From assembly GCF_947179115.1 (NCBI RefSeq), contig NZ_CAMXCI010000004.1, forward strand, positions 62,001 to 126,000: DNA of 64,000 nt, read 5' to 3'. The notes under the pieces are model-generated. The model ran no database searches and had not been told where the DNA came from. It saw nothing but the letters and a program-made list of their open reading frames with translations. Positions 38,278 through 48,208 of the stretch are shown one piece after another. Numbering within the stretch: the stretch's first letter is position 1; each line of letters starts with the position of its first letter. The translations under genes and the position numbers were made by a program. The stretch is from Commensalibacter papalotli. GTDB taxonomy: Bacteria > Pseudomonadota > Alphaproteobacteria > Acetobacterales > Acetobacteraceae.

Positions 38278-39918
38278 TTATTTATGAATATCAGCTTTCA
38301 TTTCTTCCAACATCAGCGTCATAGAGGCTTTGGCCCAGTTTAATGGCGTAATCGGACTTGGAGCTTCCCAAAGCTCTCCTTTATCTGCAATAAAATTATA
38401 GCTTTCTGGCAAAGCCATTGCTGCTACTGGTTTTGCATTTGCACCGATCATATTCGGCCCAGTAATTTGTGCCAAAGCATGATTCATAGAGCGAAATGCC
38501 AATGCTTTGTAATGGGGATTTTTATTTTCTTTATAAACCATCAAAGCAGCCTTTGCATACCAAGAATCAAAAAACCATTGTGCCTCGGTTCCTGGGATAA
38601 ATTGTTTTTTTCGTTCTGCGTGACTAGCACTGTCCGTATCGGTTTTAATATTATGAAACCAGAAATTAGCAGACTGATAATTATCATTAAAATAACGACG
38701 AATACCAATATCGCCCATTAAAGGTGCCACGATATCTAACACTTGTTCTTTTTGTTTAATCGTTAAGCGATGCAAACGAGCAGGATAAATTAAATTCAAT
38801 AATGCTGCATCAGCCTGACGATAACGGGGATCCGTTTTAGGATAATCAGGGGATTCCCCACCCATTGCTAATTGTTTATCAATTCGTAAATATCCCAAAT
38901 CAACCAAACGCAATAAATTTTCAGAATTGATAAAATGTTCTAATTTAAGGGTTTTAGCACGGTCTTGCAAAGACTCAACAAAAGGCTTTTCAACATCTGA
39001 TGGTTTGGCAATCATTTTTTGTAGGTTTTCTAGAGCAGATGTTACCAATGCTACAGAAGACGTATTTAACCGCGCGTCCTCTTCCCATGCACCAGAATCT
39101 TCCATTTGATCAAAACGCGCTTTATCCAAATACCCTACTAAATAAATTAATGCATCCAAACGCTTATCTTTATTCCATTCATCAGCTGTAATTTTATGAT
39201 CTTTGACTTCTTGCAACGTCGTATCCAAGAATAACCCCAAAGCATCATTTTGTTTATGAGTCCAGGGCTGCGGTTTACCCTTTTCTTGTACATCTTCAAA
39301 TTGTGCGGATGCACTGTTAAAACGTATATGGGGCACATTCATTTGACCATCTTTATCATTAACCAACGCAGGATTAAGAATAATGGATTTCATTCTGTCA
39401 ATTTGATGAGACGTTGCCATGTAATCCCACAAAGTTAACAAGACTTGATGTGCTTCAGATCTTGTGTCTGCTTGACTATCCAAGGCTAAATACCCCCAAA
39501 CACTATCTCTTAACCAAATTGCATCATAATTGGTTTCAGATGCCATATCCTGAGAAGCAAAACTGGCCGCTTGTACAAATGTCCCCCAAGGATGTTTCGT
39601 CACGGCAATTTGACGTGTTTCTTGAGTCATTTTAATAATGGCATTTAATGATACCTCGTCGTACTGATTTTTTAAAAGGGGAATGACCGATGGAGAATGC
39701 ACAAACAAAGAATAAGGCTGTACATCGCCTTGGCCTGCAAACATAATTACACTATGCGCTGATGATTTTTGCAATTGTTGTACGTATTTCGAATATACTA
39801 AATCTGATGAAACTTGATCAGATTTAGCCATTGCAAAAGAAACAGTTCCTATCAATCCAGAACAAGCCAACAACAATCCAAGTGTTTTACAAGGCAATAA
39901 AATTCTTTTATATTCCAC
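38278..39918 (-). CDS. Exported GH15-like (alpha/alpha)6-barrel glycosidase
   Basis: A 546-residue protein with a signal peptide (cleavage probably after VSFAMA). NYDAIWLRDSVWGYLAL (about residues 129-145) matches the glucoamylase-type Y-IW-RDS motif. MGGESPDYPKTDPRYRQADAALLNLI and the C-terminal GELWEAPSPITPLNWAKASM fit the GH15 fold, where the catalytic acid is expected. I call it GH15-like with moderate certainty; its substrate is unknown. The EamA gene follows. Confidence 0.7.
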   Translation of the reverse strand: MEYKRILLPCKTLGLLLACSGLIGTVSFAMAKSDQVSSDLVYSKYVQQLQKSSAHSVIMFAGQGDVQPYSLFVHSPSVIPLLKNQYDEVSLNAIIKMTQETRQIAVTKHPWGTFVQAASFASQDMASETNYDAIWLRDSVWGYLALDSQADTRSEAHQVLLTLWDYMATSHQIDRMKSIILNPALVNDKDGQMNVPHIRFNSASAQFEDVQEKGKPQPWTHKQNDALGLFLDTTLQEVKDHKITADEWNKDKRLDALIYLVGYLDKARFDQMEDSGAWEEDARLNTSSVALVTSALENLQKMIAKPSDVEKPFVESLQDRAKTLKLEHFINSENLLRLVDLGYLRIDKQLAMGGESPDYPKTDPRYRQADAALLNLIYPARLHRLTIKQKEQVLDIVAPLMGDIGIRRYFNDNYQSANFWFHNIKTDTDSASHAERKKQFIPGTEAQWFFDSWYAKAALMVYKENKNPHYKALAFRSMNHALAQITGPNMIGANAKPVAAMALPESYNFIADKGELWEAPSPITPLNWAKASMTLMLEEMKADIHK

Positions 39919-40125
39919 CGTTTTTCCCCTTTAATATGTTTGTTTTATTGACAAAATTTACTTTAAATATGCTCTGCCTTTTTAGAAAACAAGTCAATAT
40001 AAAAGCATGTTATGCCATGATTAATTCCTTGATCTGCCATAAAATTTTAAACTTAATTTAATCTATTATTCGTTATCATTCTTCAATTTTTAAGGGGAAA
40101 ATCACAAAATATTTAACATGAAATA

Positions 40126-40182
40126 AAGACCTATCCTTATTTTATATGATAGCGTTAGCAATAAGGTCTTAATTTATAGACC
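40126..40182 (+). promoter_or_regulatory. Mutually exclusive hairpins upstream of the SDR gene
   Basis: AAGACCT (40126-40132) can pair with AGGTCTT (40164-40170), and GGTCT (40165-40169) can instead pair with AGACC (40178-40182). The two stems share the middle arm, like a leader switch, though no T-run follows. Confidence 0.35.
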
Positions 40183-40208
40183 ATACATATATAACTAAGG
40201 AAAAGATC

Positions 40209-40955
40209 ATGAGCTTTAATAATAAAACAATTATCATCACTGGTGGTGCCAGTGGTATTGGCAAAGCAACCGTCGAACAATTTTGCAAAAAAGGTGCCAA
40301 TGTTGTTATTGCAGATTTAAATGATAAAGAAGGACAAACCCTATCCGATAACCTTAATAAATCTGGGCATAAAACCCTCTTTGTAAAAATAAACGTAACC
40401 AGCGAAAATGAAAACAAGGCATTAATTGAAAAAACTGTAAAACATTTTGGTGGTTTGGATATCGTGTTTGCTAATGCTGGCATTGCTAATGATGGCCCTA
40501 TTGATAAACTCGATTTTAAACATTGGCAAAAAACAATTGATATTAACTTAACGGCTGTTTATTTATTAGACAAATATGCCATCGAATATTGGTTAAAACA
40601 GAATAAACCTGGCGTTATTGTCAATTGTGGCTCTATTCATTCATGGGTAGGAAAACAAGGCGTTACAGCCTATGCTGCCTCCAAAGGTGGTGTCAAATTA
40701 TTAACTCAAACTTTGGCTATTGACTATGCCGCCAAAAATATCCGCGTTAATGCGGTTTGCCCTGGTTATATTGATACACCATTATTAAGTACACTACCTC
40801 CTGATATCAAACAATCCCTTGTAGATTTACACCCCATTGGTCGCTTGGGAAAACCAGAAGAAGTTGCCAATGTTGTTGTATTCCTTGCCAGCGACGAAGC
40901 AAGCTTTGTTAATGGAGCGGCCCTTCTTGTCGATGGCGGTTATGTCGCGCAATAA
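40209..40955 (+). CDS. SDR-family oxidoreductase
   Basis: A 248-residue short-chain dehydrogenase. TGGASGIGKATVEQF (about residues 10-24) binds NAD(P); the Asp at the end of NVVIADLND suggests NAD preference. NAGIA, the catalytic Ser in CGSIHS, and YAASKGG (Tyr and Lys) are present. The C-terminus ends LVDGGYVAQ. Substrate unknown; resembles 3-oxoacyl-ACP reductase and polyol dehydrogenase types. RBS AAGGAAAAG at 40197-40205. Confidence 0.93.
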   Translation: MSFNNKTIIITGGASGIGKATVEQFCKKGANVVIADLNDKEGQTLSDNLNKSGHKTLFVKINVTSENENKALIEKTVKHFGGLDIVFANAGIANDGPIDKLDFKHWQKTIDINLTAVYLLDKYAIEYWLKQNKPGVIVNCGSIHSWVGKQGVTAYAASKGGVKLLTQTLAIDYAAKNIRVNAVCPGYIDTPLLSTLPPDIKQSLVDLHPIGRLGKPEEVANVVVFLASDEASFVNGAALLVDGGYVAQ

Positions 40956-41164
40956 AATAATACATATTTGAATAATACTTCAATTAGGAACGGAAATAAC
41001 TTATATTTTACTTTCTAATTGAATATAAATTCATCAATATTACTAATAAAACTCTAATTAAAATTACCTTTTTATATTTATCGATTACAATAATATGATT
41101 TTTTAAATTATTACTTACTCTTTATTATATATTTAATGCTTTAAGTATAATAAAGGAAACATAC

Positions 41165-42433
41165 ATGAAAAAAGCTTTTGGTGCCTCTATTTTCTCTATC
41201 ACTATCTTGATGTCATTACATAATAATGTTGCCCTTGCAAATGTAGTACAACCACCAGAAACAAGACAAAGTGTTAAGGCTAATGCTGGGAATGGGTTCT
41301 ACTATCCCGCCAACCGATGGGCATATCAACATATGCAACAACTCTATCCATCTGCCAACATAGATGGCCAACATTATTCAACTGGGTTACCAAAAACACC
41401 TCAAAACCTAGACGATCTGATCGTCAAAGACGGAAAAGGAAATCACGTCAAACTCACTCAATATTTGGCTGAAACTTATACAGATGCATTTATCGTAGTA
41501 AAAAATGATAAAATTATTTACGAAAAATACCTTAATGGACAAAATAACAGATCCCGTCATCAAATGATGTCTGTGACGAAATCCATCAGCTCCACCGCTA
41601 TTCAACCTTTGATCGATGAAGGTAAAATAGATCCTAATGCAAAAGTCACCCAATATGTTCCAGAACTTGCAGATTCTGCTTGGGCAGATGCAACCGTTCA
41701 ACAAGTCAGAGATATGTTGGTCAGCCTTGATTATACTGAAAATTATGACGATCCAAAATCAGGATTTAATAATTACCTAAGGGCAATGGGTTTTGCAGCC
41801 CCTGATGCTGAGCAAAATGATACAATCGGTATCCATAAATTCCTGCAAGGAATTAAAAAAGGCAAAGGTGAGCACGGAAAAATATTTAATTATGCAACCC
41901 CCAATACTGATGTTCTATGTTGGATCGCTCAAAAAGCCTCTGGGAAAAGTGCTGAAACCTTGATTGATCAAAATCTGTGGTCAAAACTATCAACGATACG
42001 GGACGCCTACATCCTTGTTGATCGTCAAGGACAAGCTTTCTGTGGTGCAGGATCTAATGCCACAGCAGTTGATTTAGCCAAATTTGGAATGATTATGGCA
42101 AATGATGGTAAATTAGGAAACCAACAAATTGTCAGCAAAAATTATGTTGATGAAGTTATCAAAGGTGGTTCTAAAGAAGCATTCGATAACAGCCATTACG
42201 CCCATTTTGAATCAACTAAAGGGTGGACATATAAAGATCAGTGGTGGATCAGAAATAACCCTAATCATGCTTTTGCCGCTGTAGGTATTTACGATCAAAT
42301 CGTTTATGTTGATCCAACAGCAAAAGTCGTAGTCGTAAAACAAAGTTCCAGAAAAGTAGCTGAAAAAGACGATGACGATACCGCTGTATATACTGTTATT
42401 GATACAATTATTAGCAAATTAGATCATAAATAA
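41165..42433 (+). CDS. Exported serine hydrolase, class C beta-lactamase family
   Basis: A 422-residue protein with a signal peptide (cleavage after VALA, about residue 25). SVTK (136-139) is the S-x-x-K nucleophile motif. NYATPNT near residue 245 stands where the YxN motif is expected. VYVDPTAKVVVVKQSS closes the fold. Such proteins act as esterases, peptidases or penicillin-binding-like enzymes, rarely as resistance enzymes. Single gene with a terminator at 42495. Confidence 0.88.
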   Translation: MKKAFGASIFSITILMSLHNNVALANVVQPPETRQSVKANAGNGFYYPANRWAYQHMQQLYPSANIDGQHYSTGLPKTPQNLDDLIVKDGKGNHVKLTQYLAETYTDAFIVVKNDKIIYEKYLNGQNNRSRHQMMSVTKSISSTAIQPLIDEGKIDPNAKVTQYVPELADSAWADATVQQVRDMLVSLDYTENYDDPKSGFNNYLRAMGFAAPDAEQNDTIGIHKFLQGIKKGKGEHGKIFNYATPNTDVLCWIAQKASGKSAETLIDQNLWSKLSTIRDAYILVDRQGQAFCGAGSNATAVDLAKFGMIMANDGKLGNQQIVSKNYVDEVIKGGSKEAFDNSHYAHFESTKGWTYKDQWWIRNNPNHAFAAVGIYDQIVYVDPTAKVVVVKQSSRKVAEKDDDDTAVYTVIDTIISKLDHK

Positions 42434-42494
42434 GCTGTTAAAAGCAAAATACATATATATTATAGATTAATTTATTGTATCTTGATTTATATTT

Positions 42495-42528
42495 AGAGTG
42501 ATAAAATATCAAATTTTTATCACTCTTT
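42495..42528 (+). terminator. Terminator of the serine hydrolase gene
   Basis: AGAGTGATAAA / TTTATCACTCT perfect 11-bp stem with 10-base loop; short T-run. Confidence 0.8.
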
Positions 42529-42647
42529 ATTGATTATAAAATATATACAGTGCGTTTAATAAAAACTACAGAACATATTTGGTAAAATTATACGGGTGCA
42601 ACTATTATGAAGACACCCATTACATCTATATTATTGATATTTTTGTT

Positions 42648-43187
42648 TCAAATATTTTTTACTGCTGCAGCTGTCTTATATTTATAGTAACGCTTAGGAT
42701 TTTTATCATCATCCACGACACTATCCATTCCTGAAAAATTAGGATCAGCAGAAATATCTGTATCTATAACCAACTTTCCTTCTTTGTTTTTAGTATAAGC
42801 ACGCATTTCATAAAAATCACAATAAATACCCAAATTACGAATTTCCCAATTTTGCATTACGAATATATAATTTTCCTTATGGATCTGAGAAAAAAACACT
42901 GAAGCAATCTCTACACAAGCTCCATTCTCCTCATATTCATCAACTTTTTCTTTTTAAAGTTTATTATCTTTTTTATATTCTAACATGAAGGCAACCGTCT
43001 GACAGCTATCATCAGGGGTTGCATCATTTTCTTTTTCAAAATAGATTTTACCCTCTGAGTATAAATTTGTTTTAAATGGGCCTTGAATAATCTCATTAGG
43101 TGAAACTTGAGCATAACCAAGAAAACTATAAATTAAACCAGCCAAAAAAAGTTGAATACACAATTTAACCGTTACAAATTTTATTCT
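42648..43187 (-). pseudogene. Broken exported protein with in-frame stop
   Basis: Two open pieces, 42954-43163 and 42648-42899, lie in the same frame. A single TAA at 42954-42956 separates them and the codons between (KEKVDEYEENGACVEIASV) read on naturally. The joined protein has about 170 residues with a signal peptide (CIQLFLAGLIYSFLGYAQVS). No ATG opens the frame: candidates are TTG 43163, or ATA 43187, which would be MKFVTVKL if it were ATG. So it may carry two lesions, a lost start and a nonsense codon. Family not recognised. Confidence 0.6.
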
Positions 43188-43513
43188 CGCTTTTGACTAT
43201 TTTTTTCAAAACAGTACAAAATGCAACACTATATTTTGTAAACATAAAGATATAGATCAAACCTTTATAAACAGTATTAAAACTAAAAAATTGTTTCTTA
43301 TAATTTTTTTCACAACCTTAATAGTTTGATTGATCTATTACTTAAATAATTCATCTTCATCTGTATAAATAACAACTATTTATTCGCCTTATTTTAATCC
43401 TTACAAGACTCTCTTATGTCATGTCTATTTAAATCAAAATATCAGAAAACAATTCCTATTCATTCATCACAATTCGATTTATATTACCGCCATAAGTAAT
43501 GTGAGTATCCATT
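43188..43513. other. Gene-free stretch, about 330 bp
   Basis: AT-rich DNA between the broken gene and the symporter. It should hold the symporter promoter. Nothing else seen. Confidence 0.45.
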
Positions 43514-45061
43514 GTGAATAATATTTTCAATTTCATTAATCAATTTTTTGCTTTATTAGCACCAATTACCGATGCCATTTGGGATTTTCCAACCAATATT
43601 GGTTGTTATAAAATGATCCCTATTTTAGGACAATTCTCCTTTCCTGTTCTTTTACTCATTGGTGTTGGAATTTACTTCACCATTCGCACTCGCTTTATTC
43701 AACGACACAGCTTTGGTCCTGCAATAAAAATAATGTTAGCCAGACAACCATCTAAACAAGGAGTCAGTGCTATCGGGTCATTTATGCTTGGGTTGGCTAT
43801 GCGTGCAGGACCAGGGAATATTGTTGGCATTACAGGAGCCATCTCCATTGGCGGGCCAGGCGCACTCTTTTGGATGTGGGTCGCGGCCTTTTTTGGAATG
43901 GCATCTGCGTTTACAGAATCAGTATTGGCGCAACTTTTCAAAGAGAAAAAAGGTGACGAATTTGTGGGTGGCTTACCTTTTTATGGAAAACGTTTACTGG
44001 GAAATAAACGTTATGTTGGGTTATTTTTATCCTGTGCATTTATAACCTACGCACTGTTTAATATTCCAGCACAAACCTTTAATGTTTTCTCTGCCATCAG
44101 CAGTATAGCACAAGCAGCAACAGGTCAGCATTATAGCCATCAATCCACATTATATTATACGATTGCAGTCATCTTGGTCGTGGTATGCACCTTTATTATC
44201 TTTGGTGGCATTCGCCGTGTGGTTGCGTATTCTGATGTCCTCGTCCCTATCAAAGCTGTTATTTTTATTGGCATATCGATTATCATCATCGTGATTAATT
44301 TTCCTTTAATTCCTTACTTTTTCCGTGAAGTCGTGGTCGGAGCCTTTGCCCCTCATGCCATTTTTGGTGGAGCCATCGGTACTGCCCTTGCGCAAGGTGT
44401 AAAAAGAGGTCTGATGTCCAATGAAGCAGGTCAAGGAACCATCACGATGGCAGCAGCTATTGCCAATAACCGTCACCCTTGTGAGCAAGGATTAGTGCAA
44501 AGTTTTGGGGTCTTTTTTGACACGATGGTGATTTGTACAATGACGGGCTTTATCGTCATTATGGCACATGTATGGACTGGCTCTGTTGACGGTGTGATGT
44601 GGGAGTCCGTTAGAGCTTCAAAAATCTCACTCTATTTGATTTCCGTTAAAACACTGGTGCCAACATCCCTCGCCAAGAGTGTTGAGATCATTATGTGTGC
44701 ATGTTATGGATTATTTGCATTTACAACATTATTAGGCATGATCTCATTCGCCGAGATTTCAGCCAATTTCATTTCCAAGAAGCATGGCTTTATTATAGTC
44801 ATTCGCATTTTGGGATCGTTGGTATTTGTTCCCTTTGGAATTTTAACCATCTTGGCTGGTCTAGAGCTGGGTAATTTATGGTATATCTCTGACCTCATGA
44901 ATATCATTATGGTTTATATCAATATTCCTCTGTTACTCTTGGGATTACCGTTTGTATTAAAAGCATTAGCTGATTATCGCAAAAATAAAGTAACAGCATT
45001 TAACTCTGAAGAATATGGGTTTACGACTGAATGTTGGGATGGGAAAAAGGATGTGAAATAA
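43514..45061 (+). CDS. Alanine/glycine:sodium symporter (AGCS family)
   Basis: A 515-residue inner-membrane symporter with about ten to twelve helices. FMLGLAMRAGPGNIVGITGAISIGGPGALFWMWVAAFFGMA (about residues 85-127, family signature) and SNEAGQGTITMAAAIA mark AGCS. The start is GTG 43514, with only a weak ribosome site; no better ATG is seen. It imports alanine or glycine with sodium. Confidence 0.92.
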   Translation: MNNIFNFINQFFALLAPITDAIWDFPTNIGCYKMIPILGQFSFPVLLLIGVGIYFTIRTRFIQRHSFGPAIKIMLARQPSKQGVSAIGSFMLGLAMRAGPGNIVGITGAISIGGPGALFWMWVAAFFGMASAFTESVLAQLFKEKKGDEFVGGLPFYGKRLLGNKRYVGLFLSCAFITYALFNIPAQTFNVFSAISSIAQAATGQHYSHQSTLYYTIAVILVVVCTFIIFGGIRRVVAYSDVLVPIKAVIFIGISIIIIVINFPLIPYFFREVVVGAFAPHAIFGGAIGTALAQGVKRGLMSNEAGQGTITMAAAIANNRHPCEQGLVQSFGVFFDTMVICTMTGFIVIMAHVWTGSVDGVMWESVRASKISLYLISVKTLVPTSLAKSVEIIMCACYGLFAFTTLLGMISFAEISANFISKKHGFIIVIRILGSLVFVPFGILTILAGLELGNLWYISDLMNIIMVYINIPLLLLGLPFVLKALADYRKNKVTAFNSEEYGFTTECWDGKKDVK

Positions 45062-45165
45062 CTTAGGGAATATTAACCTCACCTATTATTCAAAATGATA
45101 GTATTTCTTCATCGAAATTTATATTATTCAATATATTAATCCAACACTATCAAAGTAGGTTTTAA

Positions 45166-45958
45166 ATGTCAGAAAGAGAAAAAACATTCCGTGAGGAACT
45201 GGATAAGTTAATTGAAGAAAGTAACACATTATATCAAGCTATACAGGATGAATACAAAACTGTAGATACTTGTTTTCAAGAAACATTTTTTAGACAACAC
45301 TACCAACAATGGTATTCTAAAGCTGATATTGTTATTAAAACTATTTTACCTAGCAGATATGACGAATTTATATCATGTTATAAATATCAAGACACAAGAG
45401 ATAAGACTGAGACCATCAAACTATAGAATACAAGATGACTTACACAATAAATTATTTATAAAAGATACAAGCCACTTAGTTTTTGGAGCTTCTACCTATT
45501 CTAAAACTCAACAAGAATTTCCAACAGTATCCCCCTATTTTTACCAACAACTCAGCATATTAAAAGCTGCGAAAGAAATACTATCATCTAAACTACTTGA
45601 CCTAAAAGCTCTTGTACAAGCAGATTTATTTGATTCTGAAATAGAAGTTGCAAAAGAGCTTGCTAAAAAAGGTTTCTTAAGAGGTGCTGGTGCTATTTGC
45701 GGTGTTATTATTGAAAAACATTTACATGCGCTATGTGAAAGGCACGATCTTCCAATTGCCAAGAAAAATCCTGGAATAAATGATTTATGTGCAGTGCTAA
45801 GAAGTAATGATATTATAGATGTCCCTCAAGAAAGACACATCATGTCTTGTGCAGATATTCGCAATCTATGCGACCACAACAAAGGAATAGAACCAACTCA
45901 AATTCAAATTGATAATCTTCTTATCGACACCAAAAGAGTCATAGATACTATTTACTAA
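45166..45958 (+). pseudogene. Frameshifted HEPN-like protein gene
   Basis: The first piece (45166-45426, frame 1) starts MSEREKTFREELDKLIEES. The second (from 45329, frame 2) ends at 45958. Reading natural protein through both needs a +1 shift near 45385-45400: DTRD continues as LRPSNYRIQDDLHNKLF. The joined product has about 264 residues. Its C-terminus has ADIRNLCDHNKG, an R-x4-H motif as in HEPN ribonucleases and DUF4145 proteins, inside an all-helical domain (IEVAKELAKKGFLRGAGAICGVIIE is one helix pair). It could be a decayed toxin or defence gene, or a programmed shift. Single gene. Confidence 0.6.
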
Positions 45959-46026
45959 ACATAACGATAAAAGGCCATCATAAAAAGCTCACTCAAAATC
46001 ATATTAAAAGCGAGCTCATATTCAAT

Positions 46027-46947
46027 CTACACACCCAACATCAAACGAATATTCTGTATTGCTGCACCAGAAGCACCTTTACCCAGATTATCAAAAATTG
46101 CTGTTAATACCACCATATCTTGACGCGCATTACTATGTACACGCAATTCCATTTTATCAGTCAGTGCCAATTGATCGCCTGATAATTTTTCTGAATCTTC
46201 ATTAACAAAAGAAACCTTTTCTGCATTGACATAATGGCGTTGCAAGCAATGTTTAATATCATCCATACTGGCCCGATTAGACAAAATATCCAGATGCAAC
46301 GGAACAGAGACAATCATCCCTTGAGCAAAATTCCCTACAGAAGGAACAAATATAGGTTCACGGCTTAATCCTGCGTAATGCACAATCTCTGGCAAATGTT
46401 TATGTTGTAAATTTAAACCATACAGCATAAAAGGCGGTGCATTTTTTTTCACTTCATACGAAGCAATCATTTGCTTGCCCCCACCACTATACCCACTGAT
46501 GGCATTGATCGTCACAGGATAGTTTTTATCCATGATCTCTGCTTGCACCAAAGGGTGCAGCAACGCAATCGCGCCACTGGAATAACAACCAGGATTAGCA
46601 ACCAAAGGTGCTTTTTTAATTTTCGCTGCTTGATCTTGATCCAACTCTGCAAATCCATAAACCCATGCTGGATTGGTTCTGAACGCAGTGCTTGCATCTA
46701 AAATCTTTGGCTGATGCCCTGACAAAGACTGAATAGCAGCCACAGATTCTCGTGACGCATCATCAGGCAAGCATAAAACCACCAAATCCATTTGTGCCAT
46801 CATGTCTAAACGGACATTCATATCATGGCGTTTCTCAACGGGAATAGAGCATACTTGCACAGGCAATTTTTCTAGTCGTTGACGAATGCCTAAACCCGTT
46901 GTTCCATATTCACCATCAATGAAAATCTTTGGCATTTTTGACATCAT
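46027..46947 (-). CDS. argC: N-acetyl-gamma-glutamyl-phosphate reductase, type 2
   Basis: A 306-residue NADPH enzyme of arginine synthesis. FIDGEYGTTGLGIRQRL (about residues 9-25) is the type 2 nucleotide site; NPGCYSSGAIAL has the catalytic Cys121. The start could be either of two adjacent ATG codons, with AAAGGT just before. It follows rpsI on the same strand but a terminator separates them. Confidence 0.93.
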   Translation of the reverse strand: MMSKMPKIFIDGEYGTTGLGIRQRLEKLPVQVCSIPVEKRHDMNVRLDMMAQMDLVVLCLPDDASRESVAAIQSLSGHQPKILDASTAFRTNPAWVYGFAELDQDQAAKIKKAPLVANPGCYSSGAIALLHPLVQAEIMDKNYPVTINAISGYSGGGKQMIASYEVKKNAPPFMLYGLNLQHKHLPEIVHYAGLSREPIFVPSVGNFAQGMIVSVPLHLDILSNRASMDDIKHCLQRHYVNAEKVSFVNEDSEKLSGDQLALTDKMELRVHSNARQDMVVLTAIFDNLGKGASGAAIQNIRLMLGV

Positions 46948-46990
46948 GCACCTTTGACTTTAAATAAATTGAATTTTAAATATACACAAT

Positions 46991-47025
46991 AAAAAAGGCG
47001 GTGAAAAGTTTGACCTTTCCCCGCC
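46991..47025 (-). terminator. rpsI terminator
   Basis: On the minus strand GGCGG-GGAAAGG pairs with CTTTTCACCGCC, and six T follow. Confidence 0.8.
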
Positions 47026-47050
47026 CCTTTGAAATACAAAACTGTAAATC

Positions 47051-47545
47051 TTAACGTTTGCTGAACTGGAAAGAACGGCGAGCTTTTGCTTTACCGTATT
47101 TTTTACGTTCAACAACACGTGGATCACGTGTCAAGAATCCAGCAGCTTTCAATCCACCGCGTAATTCTGGCTCATAGTTACAAAGCGCACGGCTTAAACC
47201 ATGGCGAACTGCACCAGCTTGACCAGAAAGACCACCACCGCTGACGGTACAATAAATATCGAATTGTCCAAGGCGATTTGCAACTTCGAAAGGTTGGTTA
47301 ATCAACATGCGCAAAACTGGACGAGCAAAATATACATCAACAGCACGACCGTTTACAGTAATTTCACCTTTACCAGGCTTAATCCATACGCGAGCAACTG
47401 CGTCTTTACGACGACCTGTTGCATACGAACGACCAAATTGGTCACGTTTTGGTTCACGAATAACAGTTTCTTGTGCCAAAGGTGTATTTACAACAGCCTC
47501 TTTAAGATCTGCCAAACCACCAGTACGTTCTTGTGTTTCTGACAT
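47051..47545 (-). CDS. rpsI: 30S ribosomal protein S9
   Basis: A 164-residue protein with an N-terminal extension of about 35 residues, as in other alphaproteobacteria. SYATGRRKDAVARVWIKPG and the C-terminal RKKYGKAKARRSFQFSKR are the S9 signatures; the tail reaches the ribosomal P site. Five bp after rplM, forming the standard L13-S9 operon. Confidence 0.97.
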   Translation of the reverse strand: MSETQERTGGLADLKEAVVNTPLAQETVIREPKRDQFGRSYATGRRKDAVARVWIKPGKGEITVNGRAVDVYFARPVLRMLINQPFEVANRLGQFDIYCTVSGGGLSGQAGAVRHGLSRALCNYEPELRGGLKAAGFLTRDPRVVERKKYGKAKARRSFQFSKR

Positions 47546-47550
47546 AATTC

Positions 47551-48030
47551 TTAGGCTCCAACAGCTTTGTTAATAGTGTTTTTGCGATTTAATGCAGCAA
47601 CATCCAATTGTGTTGGTTGTTGTGCTTCATGAGGATGAGTTTCCCCAGCATAAACATATAAGTGTTTCATTTGTTTACGTTGTAATGGCCCACGGCTGAT
47701 CATACGTTCAACAGCTTTTACCACAACGTGATCGGGATTTTTACCAGTCAAACGTTGAGTAATGCTACGTTCTTTAATTCCACCAGGAAAGTTAGTGTGA
47801 TAATAGAACTTTTTTTGCTCAACTTTTTTACCAGTTAACGCAATTTTTTCTGCATTAATAACAATAACATGATCACCACAATCAACATGTGGTGTATATT
47901 GTGCTTTGTGCTTGCCACGAAGGCGATTAGCGATAATAACAGCAAGGCGACCTAATACGATGTCTTTTGCATCAATAAGGATCCAATTTTTTGTTACTTC
48001 CGCTGGTTTTATCGAAATGGTTGTTTTCAT
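47551..48030 (-). CDS. rplM: 50S ribosomal protein L13
   Basis: A 159-residue protein. NWILIDAKDIVLGRLAVIIANRLRGKHK (about residues 15-42) and HVIVINAEKIALTGKK are the L13 signatures. First gene of the rplM-rpsI operon, whose promoter lies in 48031-48208 and shares that space with the divergent NDUFA9-like gene. Confidence 0.97.
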   Translation of the reverse strand: MKTTISIKPAEVTKNWILIDAKDIVLGRLAVIIANRLRGKHKAQYTPHVDCGDHVIVINAEKIALTGKKVEQKKFYYHTNFPGGIKERSITQRLTGKNPDHVVVKAVERMISRGPLQRKQMKHLYVYAGETHPHEAQQPTQLDVAALNRKNTINKAVGA

Positions 48031-48208
48031 TAACTCTAAATTCCGTTAATTATCAGCATTATGAATTAAACCTTGTTTTAGCGTAAGAAAGGATTTCGTC
48101 AAGCAATTTTTAAAAAAATATTAATTTTTATTGTTTTTCAGTGCTTTTTAGCGCGGTATCCTGATACCCTATCTTTAATTTTTCCTTATAAATCAATGTG
48201 AAACCCTT

